Source: Mixophyes australis (taxonomy: Eukaryota > Chordata > Amphibia > Anura > Limnodynastidae). Taken from it: a DNA stretch of 64,000 bases. How positions within the stretch are numbered: position 1 is the stretch's first letter; every line of letters begins with the position of its first letter. The stretch spans positions 81,513,257 to 81,577,256 of the forward strand of contig JAVHZZ010000010.1 of assembly GCA_036250195.1 (NCBI GenBank). Reading direction: 5' to 3'. Under the pieces are notes generated by a model, which did no database searches, was not told the DNA's origin, and was given only the letters and a program-made list of their open reading frames with translations. Below are positions 22,612 to 32,660 of the stretch, in pieces. The position numbers and the translations under genes are program-made.

Positions 22612-22798
22612 CAGTGGTGTCCAAACTGTGCGACTAGGCTCCCTGGGGTGCCTTGGAGATCTCACAGGGGTGCCTCGGCCAGGGCCAGTGGTAAGCAAGG
22701 CGGGGGACTACTTGGTAATTATTTTGGCTTAGGGGTGCCTTGAAAATTTTTTGGAGACCCTAAGGGTGCCTTGAATTGAAAAAGTTTGGAATCCACTG
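22612..22798. repeat. hAT MITE, CAGTGGTG family (187 bp), 8-bp duplication
   Basis: Termini are CAGTGGTGTCCAAACT and AGTTTGGAATCCACTG. CAGTGG...CCACTG ends are typical of Charlie-like hAT elements. Flanking octamers CCCTAGTC (22604-22611) and CCCTAGAC (22799-22806) differ at one base. Confidence 0.9.
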
Positions 22799-22806
22799 CC
22801 CTAGAC

Positions 22807-23356
22807 ACCTGTAAGAATATGTTTATTAAAATGGATCACCGCATCAAAGAGATACATGAAAAACAACCTCACCTACATCTGACCTTTGCTATAATTTTTC
22901 AGGCAAGGAAGAACGAATAGGATTTTCAAGATGATTCCTAGAATAAAGAAAAGAAACAGGAACATTCTCACCAAATTATTAATGAAAGAGTGCAAATCTC
23001 AGTAGCTTTAAATTGGAAACTTGTGTAAATTCATGAGCCACTAGTTATCTTTTAAAATTTTGTTGGCTAGGAAATTCTGTGTCCCTATAACTTTCTTACC
23101 TACTCTTTTCAGGATAGAAGCAGTAAATGGTCAGCTGCTATTGAAAGGGTTAATGACCTTCGTTCTATTTATTTGATAAACTCTCTAAAATTTTCATTGA
23201 TTCTACAATTGCCAAGCTTAAAGCAGCATGAACCACGTGTATATTGGAAAAGGCAGATATGGGTAAGTGGATTTGGAATTGTTATGAAAATTATCTTCTT
23301 CTTCCTGTACGCTTTTCTTTAAAAATGTACCTTCTCAGTAGCACAATTTTGCTGAT
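22807..23356. other. spacer, nothing recognised
   Basis: AT-rich spacer with no coding exon recognised. Confidence 0.35.
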
Positions 23357-23359
23357 GTG

Positions 23360-23719
23360 GGGCCTGATTCATTAAGGATCTTAACTTGAGAAACTTCTTA
23401 TTTCAGTCTCCTGGACAAAACCATGGTACAATGCAGGGGGGGGGGGGGGGGGGTTGCAAATTAGTTTTCTGTTTTGCACATAAGTTAAATACTGATTGTT
23501 TTTTCATGTAGCACACAAATATCAACTTTAAATTTCAGTGTACAAATAGGCTATCAAGTATTTGTGTGCTACATGAAAAAACAGGCAGTATTTAACTTAT
23601 GTGCAAAACAGAAAACTAATTTGCTCCCCCCCCCCCCCCCCCCCGCATTGTACCATGGTTTTGTCCAGGAGACTGAAATAAGGAGTTTCTCAAGTTAAGA
23701 TCCTTAATGAATCAGGCCC
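23360..23719. repeat. foldback MITE, family A (360 bp), GTG duplication, paired homopolymers
   Basis: GGGCCTGATTCATTAAGG to CCTTAATGAATCAGGCCC, flanked by GTG (23357-23359 and 23720-23722). The arms are nearly perfect inverted copies. At mirror positions the ancestral short G run (GCAAGGGGTGC) has become 18 G (23436-23453) and its complement 19 C (23626-23644). Confidence 0.9.
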
Positions 23720-23849
23720 GTGTTTTGTTAAAAAAAGTTCTGCCTGGTCTTCTTAGGTCCTTGTCAGATGTATGGCTCCTGAGGGGAACATGTATCTTGT
23801 CTGGAATCTCTGGCAATGAAAAAATACATAAAACAACTTACAATGGGGG

Positions 23850-24195
23850 GGTTTTATGAGACCTCCCAACTCTCCAGCTGGAGCAGGACTCTACTTATAC
23901 TATGTAAGAAAATATATTGGCTTAAGGTCATGTATTGACTATGGGGGTCTTAATAAAGTCACTGTAAAAAATGAATACCACCTGCAATACATTTGTGAAC
24001 ATTACAGTCAAATTAAATGGACAAATGTGTTCACTAAATTAGACCCTGGAGGAGCTTACTGCATAATATCACATGAATCAGGAAAAATATAAATGGAAGA
24101 CAGTATTTAACTCATCCATTGTTCATTACAAATACCTTGAGATGTCTTTTCATTTATGTATGCGGCAACTGTCTTCCAAGGTTTTGCCATAGCAA
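23850..24195 (+). pseudogene. Ty3/gypsy reverse transcriptase remnant
   Basis: The frame at 23856-24092 reads PPNSPAGAGLYLYYVRK, then GLRSCIDYGGLNKVTVKNEY, VFTKLDPGGAYCII and SHESGKI. It continues after a stop with codons for a degraded KTVFN...YEYL and FQGFAIAR-like block near 24170. This is the start of the Ty3/gypsy reverse transcriptase (SP.gaG...K.g.lR.ciDYR.LN..T..n.ypLP, FtklDLr.aYh.i). Premature stops and the loss of most of pol mark it as dead. No LTRs were identified nearby. Confidence 0.8.
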
Positions 24196-24899
24196 GACCC
24201 AGATGCACAATCTCCTCATATTGGCCAATTTGGAGTGTGATCACGATGGAACAGTGGTCCTGCTATGCTAGGATAGGCCGACTTGGACTTGCTAGTGAGC
24301 AATAGGTGTTATATGTCTATACAAGTCTAGGTCACACACTGTATAGGGCCCATTTGGTTCATGGGTGCTCTGCTGCTTGTGATTCTCTGGTGTTTATCAA
24401 CATAGAATGGGTGCAGACATGACTATGAGACCTAGTGTCACAGATCCCTGGATCATCCACTATCCCTGAATGTGCACTTTGTCCAGCATTATATTAACAG
24501 AACTACATTATATTAGATTATGGGACCACATCTGGATGAATAGTGTGTTAACCTGTGGTTTCCTAGTCAAGTTGTAGAAGATATCGCCATTCACGCATGG
24601 ACTATTACATTAACATTTAAAACACTACACAAGTCCTTGTGATGGCTCCTATCTGCAGAATAGTGTGATTTGAAATGACATCTTGTATACTTTAATACTT
24701 TCATTTGGTATTTACAGTCCCCATACAGAGAATATAACAACATTTGTGAAAATAAAGCTGGATTCTCCTGTTCAAATCCTGCACCTTCCGCCTACACATA
24801 CGTGAAGTTTATACAGCCCTGTATTAAATGTCTTATTAACAGTTGTACAATGATTTCAAACTGGCGACTGCTGATGTTTTATTTTTATTTTCTTGCTCG
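24196..24899. other. spacer upstream of INS, nothing recognised
   Basis: No TH exon or other coding sequence is seen. Distal INS regulatory sequence could lie here but nothing marks it. Confidence 0.3.
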
Positions 24900-25114
24900 T
24901 TTATTTTCCAGGAATAATGTGCACAGGTGGTCAGGCCATCCATGAAGCTGAGCAGATAAATCAATGATACTAATGCTCAAGGGGACCTGCACTTTTAATA
25001 GGTAACTGTTCACACTTGTAGGAGGAGCAGCTAATGAGGCAGCAGAATTTTGGCAAGGTGCTTAGCTAAGGTGCTTTTCAGATGTATAAAATGAGTATGG
25101 GGACACAGAACGGT
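24900..25114 (+). promoter_or_regulatory. INS: INS promoter region
   Basis: A TATA box (TATAAAAT, 25085-25092) lies about 90 bp before the exon 1 donor, so transcription probably starts around 25112-25120. Upstream are two CTAATG motifs (24970-24975 and 25031-25036) like the TAAT-core A boxes bound by PDX1 in mammalian insulin promoters. There is also a CAGGTG E box (24924-24929), the class bound by NeuroD1/E-protein dimers. TTGGCAAGGTGCTTAGC at about 25050 may be a Maf-type site, but this is weak. The TATA box is seen; the factor assignments are inference. Confidence 0.65.
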
Positions 25115-25181
25115 CACTGACACCTGTCATCTCTCCTCTGCACCAGACCTCACTTCCTACTTTTCCAGCACCCTCATCCAG
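25115..25181 (+). other. INS: INS exon 1 (5' untranslated)
   Basis: A pyrimidine/CA-rich leader follows the TATA box and ends CATCCAG before a strong donor GTAAGTG at 25182. Vertebrate INS genes have a short non-coding first exon with an intron in the 5' UTR, so the arrangement fits. The start coordinate is an estimate from TATA spacing. Intron 1 is 1,091 bp (25182-26272) and contains a SINE. Confidence 0.75.
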
Positions 25182-25269
25182 GTAAGTGAAATGTCGATGT
25201 GAATATGGGATGTTAAGTTGATTTCCAATCAGGGGAAGGGAGCTCCTTAGGAGAATGGCACTAAATTTG

Positions 25270-25644
25270 TGGGCAGCACGGTAGCTCAGTGGTTAGCACT
25301 TCTGCCTTATAGCACTGGGGTCATGAGTGCAATTCCCGACCATGGCCTTATCTGTGAGGAGTTTGTATGTTCTTCTCGTGTTTGCGTGGGTTTCCTCCGG
25401 GTACTCCGGTTTCCTCCCACACTCCAAAAACATACTGGTAGGTTAATTGGATGCTAACAAAATTGACCCTAGTGTGTCTGCCTGTGTCTGTCTCTGTTTG
25501 TGTGTGTGTGTGTGTATTAGGGAATTTAGATTGTAAGCCCAAAATGGGGCAGGGACTGATGTGAGTGAGTTCTTTGTACAGCGCTGCGGAATTAGTGGCG
25601 CTATATAAATAAATGGTAATAATAATAATAAAAAATAATAATAT
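25270..25644 (+). mobile_element. tRNA-derived SINE in INS intron 1
   Basis: The A-box-like GGTAGCTCAGTGGTTAGCAC (about 25281) and B-box-like GAGTGCAATTCCCGACC (about 25326) match the copy at 19766. The body includes a (GT)n run at 25499-25514 and ends GCGCTATATAAATAAATGG followed by an (AAT)n tail. It inserted in the same orientation as INS. Confidence 0.9.
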
Positions 25645-26295
25645 GTAGAACTAACCTAGATATGGATTTCCAAATTCCTATAGGGTTTATCCACCATTTG
25701 GACTCCACTATAATGTGTTACGACATATAGTACATTATGATGAAGCAAGCGAGCCTGTGGAGATGTAGTGCAGACAACCTGTGAAGCTGGCCCTTTACCA
25801 GGAGAGAGTTCTATGCCAGTCCTGGCCAACGTGTGGCTAGCCAGGTGCTGTGAAACTACAAGTGCCAGCGTGCCCTGCCAGCTATTTACTACATCTGGAG
25901 AGCCACAATTTTGGCCAAACCCGCTCTATGCAGAACTGATATCTTAGTCAGCACTTGAATTGCCTGTTTGGTACATCTAATGTATGAAATCAATGTTATT
26001 GAAAGGGTCTCTAAAAATGGGTAGTTGAGTAAAAACCTAATAAAGTGTGGAAAAATAATTCAATTCTTTATACTGCATTAAATAAAAGAAAAAATATATC
26101 CTTTCTTTCTATTTTTATACCTTCTTTCTATTATATCTTCAGTCATTTTCAGTCTTGTGATCACCTCATTTAAATGTGTTTTTTTTTGGTTCATTTCTAC
26201 AAGCTCTCTCCAATTGACCATGCTACTATATTGTCTCTCTACAACTCATGTCCTTTATTACTGTGTCCACAGCTCCACCCTCCACTCTTCTAAAG

Positions 26296-29200
26296 ATGGC
26301 CCTGTGGATTCAGTGTCTCCCTCTGGCAATTCTTCTAAGTCTGTTTACACCCAACACCCAAGCCTTAGCCAATCAGCACCTGTGCGGGTCTCACCTGGTG
26401 GAAGCCTTGTACTTGGTGTGTGGAGAAAGAGGATTCTTCTACTATCCTAAGGTCAGAAGAGACCTTGAGCAGCCGCTAGGTAAGGTGCAAATATACTTTA
26501 AGAAAGTATTTTAAACTTTTAGAGACCTGAACAAATGTATACCTGCCTTAAAACCACTTGGGGCTAGATTTACTAAACTGCGGATTTGAAAAAGTGGAGA
26601 TGTTGCCTATAGCAACCAATCAGACTCTAGCTATCATTTATTTAGTACATTCTACAAAATGATAGCTAGAATCTGATTGGTTGCTATAGGCAACATCTTC
26701 ACTTTTTCAAACCTGCAGTTTAGTAAATATATACCTTGATATCTGTTTCTAAACAGACAGTACTTAAGTACTAAACTTTACTACTGTTGTAAGGGACATG
26801 TAATACAGTGATATGATCTAAACAAACATAGAAATGTGAATTGTTTAAGGGGATAAATAACTTAGGGGTAATGTGATTATTTCTAGTGTGTGAAGCCTTT
26901 TAGTCACCAGAAAAAAAAATAAACATACAAGTGTTGCAAATAATTGAGGATGTTGATCAGCTTGTTTGATACAAAACTTGAATTACTTTAATTAGTTTGA
27001 TTGAAACAGTTACATTAGCTTAAATGTCTGGTAGGTTTTGTTAGAAGTATAATTTCCCAGTTGGATTCAGAACTTGTGATACTTAGAGATCTATTTATTA
27101 AAGGGCGAAAAGCCCCATCTCTGGCAAAAAAGGGTGTTTTCGCCAGTGATAGAGCTTTGCTCTATACATCAAGCGGTTAGCACCGGTGGTAGTCCCAGCC
27201 AGCCGTAAGATTTGCCTGGTCTTTATTATTTGAGAAACACATTTTTTAATTCAGCAGTAAAGTTTGGACTTTCAGTTCCACTGCTCATGCGTGAACCGAC
27301 TAACCAGGTCATACATGTGCAGGACCCCTGAGACTTGCCCAGCGAAGGGGTAAGTTAACTCATCGAGTGATATCTCTAAAATAATGATTATTTTCTCCCA
27401 GTCCAAGCCTCATTTTTAACTAGTTTATCCCATTCGGTGCTAAGGATGAGTGGGACTTGTCCTCCACATATACTTCCACTAGTCCTTAGTGCTGATGGGG
27501 TTCAAATAATTAAAAATAATACTTATCAGCCCCTCCCGGCATTTCCTGCCAGTGGGGGCTGGGTGAGAGGCGGAGCAAAATGATGTCACTGAGCGCACCG
27601 TTCCAGCTACTGGAAAAATCCTGCAATACAGGGATTGGGGTAAGGGCACTAAAGTGCTCGATCTCCTCCATCCAGACACCTACAGTTTCATGGGCACCAT
27701 TATTAGAAAGAAGGGAATGAGCTCTTTCAAAGGATGTGACCCATGAACAGTTATTGTCTGGTGATCATGTGTGTGACCATAACCCCTAACTAATGGAAAT
27801 CATATCGTTGTCAATGGATGGGTGAGGATCTCCCCATTCTGGCTTCAATAATCTCTGGGGCACTTTCATATGATGTGGTCCTTTAGTAGTTATTGCTTGC
27901 TGATCACGTGACCACTTGCCAATAGCACCCTGCACTACAGGTAGCATTAAGAAGTCCAGAGATGGGGATGTTAATGCCTACAGGTCGCCCATCCTGGCTT
28001 CAATAAACTCATTGATACAGCAGGTTGACTATTTTTTTTAAATAAAAGCGACAAAGGGTTTAAGTTAATAGGATAAACTAGAAATACTTGGCTTATAACT
28101 GCTATCCTGCACTTGCTGCTATCACTACAGAATGCTGCCTATGATTGATACAGTACACCTCTCACATGAAGATACAGGGGCCCATGTGGGGGTGGGGGGG
28201 GGGGTCCATTTTCCCAGAAAACCCCCTTGCTGCAATCAAATGATCCACCAGCTTCTGGGATCCTCCCAGTTAAAGTTTTCATTAGATAAACTATAAAACA
28301 CTGCCTACAGTCTATGACTATTTTTTGTGAGTTTCTGCCTATGTTTTAATGAACAGTGACCTCAACAAAATGGCCACCATTACTGGCCTTACTTCATATT
28401 TTATCTCTAGTGTAGTCTTTTGTTTTGGAACTAGTGCTCTAGTCACAGTGTTTTTCTGATAAATATATTTAAAAAAAATATGTAGTAAATGACCTGTGCT
28501 TCTCTGCAGTTTCTTTATGTGAAGCACGGCCTGAGGACTATAACCCAATTATTTTTTTTTGGGGTGCAAGGGGGATTAATATTAGTTTTGTACAGTAGTA
28601 TTAATTTAGTAGGATGGTAGATTTATGTAAATTAGGTTTATCTCTATGCTTTAAATAAGGGCAATGGCACAGTACCACTTCTTTTCAGCAGCTGTTATAC
28701 CAGGACAAGTGCAGTTTCCTTATTCTGTATATTCTGCAAGTAATTCAGAACTGTAAGCACTATGGGGGGAAGGGAGGGGGGGGGGGAATCCATGCTTGAT
28801 ATTTGCACTGCTCCCCTTCTACTGTAAAACTGACTTTGGTTCTAACTCTTACAATGATGTACCACAGCTTGTTTTGTGCAATAACATTGATCCCCACCTA
28901 CTCCCGGCTTTCACACTGCAACAGCTGGCACTGACCAATCACGTGGCTTCTTTCCCACAGGGTGGGGCTGGAGTGGAGCCATGTGACAGACATATATGTC
29001 GCACGGTTTCCCTTTTGCAGACGGTGAGCAGAGTCATGACGTGGCCGGCAGGACCACTCCTCAGTAGCTGCTTTTGTATGATTCTTTTATTGCTTTCTCC
29101 AAAATTAAGCATTTGGAACTCCCCTCTAGAATACATTGTGTTGCCCTTGAGATATTCATGCTGCTGCTACTAAATATGGTGGTAATGACATAAGTTTCAG

Positions 29201-30190
29201 ATGAAAAGATGTCAGGGAAAAACTGAGGATACTGATGAGCAAATTATTGGGTTTGCAAACAGGTAGAAGCCATTATTGCTCAGCTATATAATCCTGGATT
29301 CTTGTGTTTTGAGAAATTGCCATACTATGATAGCACCGTGACATTAAAGCTCAGGCTGTAATGTGTTACTATAGCACATTATTATCAGTTGTTGGTATCA
29401 GGGGAGCGCAAGGAAGCCAGAACCCAGGAACTTGTCTAAAGCTGCAAGTTTAACAACTCACAGCCAGAATAGAGCAGTTCAGAACCGGCAGTGGTAGCGG
29501 TTAACACTTGAGTGTGGTTATAGGGAAAGCATGGCTACTTTCTCTTTATACAATAAGCTAGTATAGGAAGAAGGGTCAGGTAGGAAAAATTTAAAATTGA
29601 AGCTAAAACATTATACATGTTTGACTCCTGTGGGTATATTTACTAAATTATGGGTTTGAAAAGTGGAGATATTGTTTATAGCAACCAATAAGATTCTTTA
29701 TTTAGTACATTGTAGAATGTACTGAATAAATGATAACTAGGGGCATGATTCATTAGTGATCTTATCTTGTGCAAAAAGTTAAGATGCTTATTTTAAGAAG
29801 AATCAGGGAGATAAGAGTGAAGTTAAGATGGATTTTGATTCTTATCTCCCTTTTCTGGGCATGAACAGAGTGGATTTGCTTAAGATTAGCAAAAAAAGTG
29901 CAGATAAGATCACTAATACCACTTTCATACTGCCGCCCCTGCAATATCCCGGGTTTTTGAAGCCGGGTTTTTGCAGGGTCTCGGAGCGTCCCAGCTCAGA
30001 AACACCATCTGTACTGCACCTTGGACCCGGGAATTTCCCGGATTGACCCCATTCATACTGCACAAGTCTGTGCCCTAACAATTTGTGGGAGTCATCACCA
30101 GAGCACTTTTCATTGGCTGAAAGCTGGAATATGAAAGAAAAAAAATCTCTCTCTCTCTCTCTCTTTCTCCCTCTCCCTCTCTCTCTCTTT

Positions 30191-30221
<31 letters not shown>

Positions 30222-30837
30222 CCCCCCCCCTCTCTCTCTCCCTCTCTCCATCCCCCCTCTCCCTCTCCCTCTCTCCCTCTCCCTCTCCCTCTCTCCCTCT
30301 CCCTCTCCCTCTCTCTCTCTCCCATATGCAACTATGCAAAAACCCGGGTTGCACCATTCATAGTGCAGGTCCAACTCGGGAATTACCCCTCGATAAATCC
30401 CGGGTCGTTTCAGCTCGCCCCGGGAAAAACCCGGGATTTTGGTGCAGTATGAATGGGGTATAATAAATCAGGCCCCAGAATCTTATTGGTTGCTATAGGA
30501 AACATCTCAACTTTTTCAAAACCCACAGCTTGATAATTTACCCTCTGCTTTCCTATGCCAGTCTTACATTTTTAAAGTATGTTAAAACATAATGTTATTT
30601 GGTTGCAATCATCTTGTAACCAATAAATAAGTGTACCAAGGTGTAAGTAAAGGCTGTGTACTAATGAAAATACAATTCTATTTTATCTCTGCAGTAAGCG
30701 GGCCCCAGGACAGCGAGCTGGACGGAATGAAGCTTCAGTCACAGGTCCAGGAGTATCAGATGAGGAAGAGGGGCATCGTGGAACAGTGCTGCCACAGCAC
30801 ATGCTCACTCTACGAGCTGGAGAACTACTGCAACTAA
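26296..30837 (+). CDS. INS: preproinsulin (two coding exons)
   Basis: Secreted peptide hormone that lowers blood glucose through the insulin receptor. Coding exon 2 is 26296-26479 (exon begins 26273 after CCACAG; donor GTAAGG at 26480) and exon 3 is 30695-30837 (after TCTGCAG). They join in phase 1 within the C-peptide, the conserved vertebrate position. The product is 108 residues: signal peptide 1-23, B chain 24-53 (starts [10 protein letters not shown]), RR at 54-55, C-peptide about 56-84, RKR 85-87, A chain 88-108 ([10 protein letters not shown]...). All six cysteines are present (30, 42, 93, 94, 98, 107), as are the zinc-binding B10 His (33) and A8 His (95). The DNA shows no breaks. The B, C and A segments most resemble Xenopus insulin, two residues longer overall. 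Intron 2 (4,215 bp) carries several MITEs. Confidence 0.97.
26560..26734. repeat. foldback MITE, family P1, in INS intron 2
   Basis: GGGGCTAGATTTACTAAACTGC at the left and CTGCAGTTTAGTAAATATAT at the right, with arms sharing TTGCCTATAGCAACCAATC. The right tip has mutated. It begins about 80 bp after the exon 2 donor. Confidence 0.85.
27094..27190. repeat. end of an unclassified MITE-like repeat
   Basis: The phrase TTTATTAAAGGGCGAAAAGCC with GTGTTTTCGCCAGTGATAG reappears inverted near 53092-53160 (CGCTGGTGAAAACACCC, CACCCTTTAATAAATCAGGCC). This indicates an interspersed repeat; its full extent is not resolved. Confidence 0.45.
27191..29631. other. INS intron 2 interior, mostly unrecognised
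   Basis: No coding exon is seen. G-rich runs occur near 28188-28205 and 28765-28788. Open frames of up to 125 codons near 28796 have no known motif and an opposing frame on the other strand. Confidence 0.35.
29919..30458. repeat. third-level nested MITE with CATACTGC ends (540 bp)
   Basis: The ends are CCACTTTCATACTGC and GCAGTATGAATGGGG, flanked by TA. Subterminal copies of CCATTCATACTGCA and TGCACCATTCATAGTGCA occur at about 30048 and 30349. Repeated CCCGGG-containing phrases (AATATCCCGGGTTTTT, AAAAACCCGGGATTTT) also form inverted repeats. A TA duplication would fit Tc1/mariner-like mobilisation, but 2 bp is weak evidence. Confidence 0.65.
30146..30322. repeat. CT-rich microsatellite
   Basis: Runs of (CT)n and CTCTCC/TTTCTCCCTCTC lie inside the third-level MITE. 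All long open frames across it (serine/leucine/proline on one strand, arginine/glutamate/glycine on the other) are artefacts of the repeat. Confidence 0.95.
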
Positions 30838-31086
30838 GAGCCGACGGGACCGCCAGCAGGGCACTTATATGAATGTCTCCTTCTATGCAAATCTATTATG
30901 CGTTATAACAACACAAAACGAATTACCTTTCAACCCACAATATTCTCCTTTCTCTAGATACATTTATATATCTACCTATGTAGATGTCTACTTATAAAAC
31001 ATAGGAAAGGCATAACTAGAAATAGTTATATCTATAATATAAATGTCTAGTGGCGTGTGTTAGTCTGTCTGTGTGTGTGTGGAAAA

Positions 31087-31092
31087 AATAAA
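31087..31092 (+). promoter_or_regulatory. INS: first canonical AATAAA downstream of INS
   Basis: AATAAA lies 250 nt after the INS stop and inside the repeat-like segment beginning about 31033. Non-canonical TATAAA (30993-30998) and AATATA (31036-31041) occur closer. Mammalian INS 3' UTRs are under 100 nt, so which signal is used is uncertain. Confidence 0.35.
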
Positions 31093-31290
31093 ACCAAGCT
31101 GCAGCGCCACCTGCTGGGTGGAGTTATACACTGACCTACTAAATTCTTAGTGTGTGTGGAAAAAAAAATTCGGAAAGGGCTGAAATTTGGTATACTAAGA
31201 TGTTTTTAATTTGTTAATTTAATTTGTTAATTGTTAAAAGTGTTTATAAAGATTTTAAAAAAATATATATATATTTCTTGAAGGAGAAGT

Positions 31291-31383
31291 GACAGTTGGG
31301 AGTGGTTGGTGGTTGCCGGGGGTGACAGTGGGGAGTGGTTGGTGGTTGCCGGGGGTGACAGTGGGGAGTGGTTGGTGGTTGAG
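31291..31383. repeat. 33-bp tandem repeat, three units
   Basis: GACAGTGGGGAGTGGTTGG plus GGTTGCCGGGGGT, repeating at 31291, 31324 and 31357. Confidence 0.85.
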
Positions 31384-31482
31384 GCCTGGGCTATGGCCCA
31401 AATGCATGACAAGAACCTTTTTAACACCTTAAGTAGCTTGATTTGACTAGAATGCATGAGTATCATGCACGGGTTAACTTGT

Positions 31483-32375
31483 ATACATATATATATGATA
31501 ACCCTGAACATGCCCATATTTAAGATTGTATCTTTTTGTTCACTTTGTGTTTCTATTGGCTGAAAAATCCAGCTCCTATAATTATTCTATTAATATATAG
31601 CATATTTATTAAGTTGCAACTAGACAGTGTTACTTTGTACGGACTGTACGTAGACATGAGTGGAATACTGAAGGACAGGTGGGAAAGACATACAAAAAAA
31701 AGAGTGGGTTCATACAAGGGTATCAGGTCTCCTGAGACCAACAGACAGGGTGCAGAGAAAGGATACAGTTGTGAGAAGAATTTCGTTAACCCAGTGCTTT
31801 TCTGATACTGAATGGGGTGAAATGCCCATAATGTTATACAAAGCCTCTTTTCATAATATAAGTGTCCTGTACCTATCCATCTCTTTCCCTGCTTGCATAC
31901 AAATAAATGTAAGAGATAAAGCATTTATTCTGGTATTATTTAACTGCGCTACTGTGTGTATAATAAGTTTGATTTATAAATACATTAAGTCAAGATTTAT
32001 ACGCTGTGGGTCTGTCATCGGGCTCCCAGCTGCTGTGATTAGCTTGTGGTTTTTAGATCCAACTAAAGGGAAATAAGAGAGGGAAAAAATACATTGTGTA
32101 AGACGAACAAAGAAAAATCAACCTCACATTTTTTTTTTCCAGCCTAAATCCATTCTTAAAGTATCTTATTATAAAGACTGCAAACACTTTATACAGCGAA
32201 TCAGGCAGCCATGGCAATAGAAAGGTTAAATTGGCAGTCAAACAGGGCATGCAATCTCATGGATTTTGGAAGGGGTGTATAAGGGGACACAGGGGTACAC
32301 AAAGCCAAAAGACCTTATATCCCATTGTAAGAGAAGCAGTGCTGCTTTCTATTAAAGAAGAAGTTATGGCTAGAA
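31483..32375. other. spacer downstream of INS, nothing recognised
   Basis: No coding exon recognised. Open frames overlap on opposite strands near 31550-31920 and have no motif. Confidence 0.35.
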
Positions 32376-32379
32376 GGGG

Positions 32380-32660
32380 TGGGGGCTTTTTGACTGTTGG
32401 CTGAAAGCCACTCGCTGTTGCCTACCCCCAAACCCCCCTATCCCTCTCCGCCCCCCGCATTTCTTATCCTGAGCTGACCCCCTGTTTGGCTTACGTCCAG
32501 AAAGCAAACCTCGAGCCCCTCGGAAAGCCCTGAGACTGAACGCCCCAGTCTGATTGGCCCCCCTCTCTGCGATACGGGGGGCTTCCTGCTTTGAGGCAGC
32601 TGGGAGCTCTGTGCTTTGTCTCCTGTGCTGAAGGAGGGGGAGAGGGGTTGAAAGGTTAGG
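32380..32660. promoter_or_regulatory. GC-rich candidate promoter or 5' exon, non-repetitive
   Basis: An isolated GC-rich stretch in AT-rich surroundings contains CCGCCCCCCG (about 32449), an inverted CCAAT box (GATTGG, 32551-32556) and several CpG sites. It has no terminal repeats and matches no other repeat in the window. In vertebrates IGF2 lies downstream of INS in the same direction and uses upstream non-coding leader exons, so this could be an IGF2 promoter. No IGF2 coding exon is visible, and the assignment is inference only. Confidence 0.3.

Larger units (their letters stand above)
29741..30476. repeat. family A-like MITE nested in the P1 MITE
   Basis: It begins GGGCATGATTCATTAGTGATCTTATC and ends TAATAAATCAGGCCCC. 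The internal AAGATCACTAA (29906) and TAATAAATCAGG (30460) are joined when the third element is removed. Confidence 0.75.
29632..30544. repeat. foldback MITE, family P1, split by nested insertions
   Basis: The left arm 29632-29740 (TATATTTACTAAATTATGGG, TATAGCAACCAATAAGATTC) and right arm 30477-30544 (AATCTTATTGGTTGCTATAGG, CTTGATAATTTACCC) form one family P1 palindrome when 29741-30476 is removed. Confidence 0.8.
31033..31482. mobile_element. candidate Helitron-like repeat downstream of INS
   Basis: It begins about TCTATAATATAAATG, followed by a GTCTGTCTGTGTGTG run and GCAGCGCCACCTGCTGGG. Near the right end is a perfect hairpin, TGCATGA-GTA-TCATGCA (31453-31469), followed by CGGGTTAACTTG. 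Absence of target duplication and a 3' hairpin suggest a Helitron, but the canonical CTRR end is not clear. A 33-bp repeat in three units lies at 31291-31383. Confidence 0.3.

Noticed and set aside
1..25000. Tyrosine hydroxylase exons upstream of INS
   Set aside because: Looked for because TH normally precedes INS, but no recognisable TH-encoding block was seen.
26157..26450. Alternative 97-codon frame overlapping INS exon 2
   Set aside because: It runs across the intron 1 acceptor in another frame; the preproinsulin frame has all conserved residues.
30075..30463. Arg/Glu/Gly-rich and Ser/Leu/Pro-rich frames
   Set aside because: Caused by the CT microsatellite inside a MITE.
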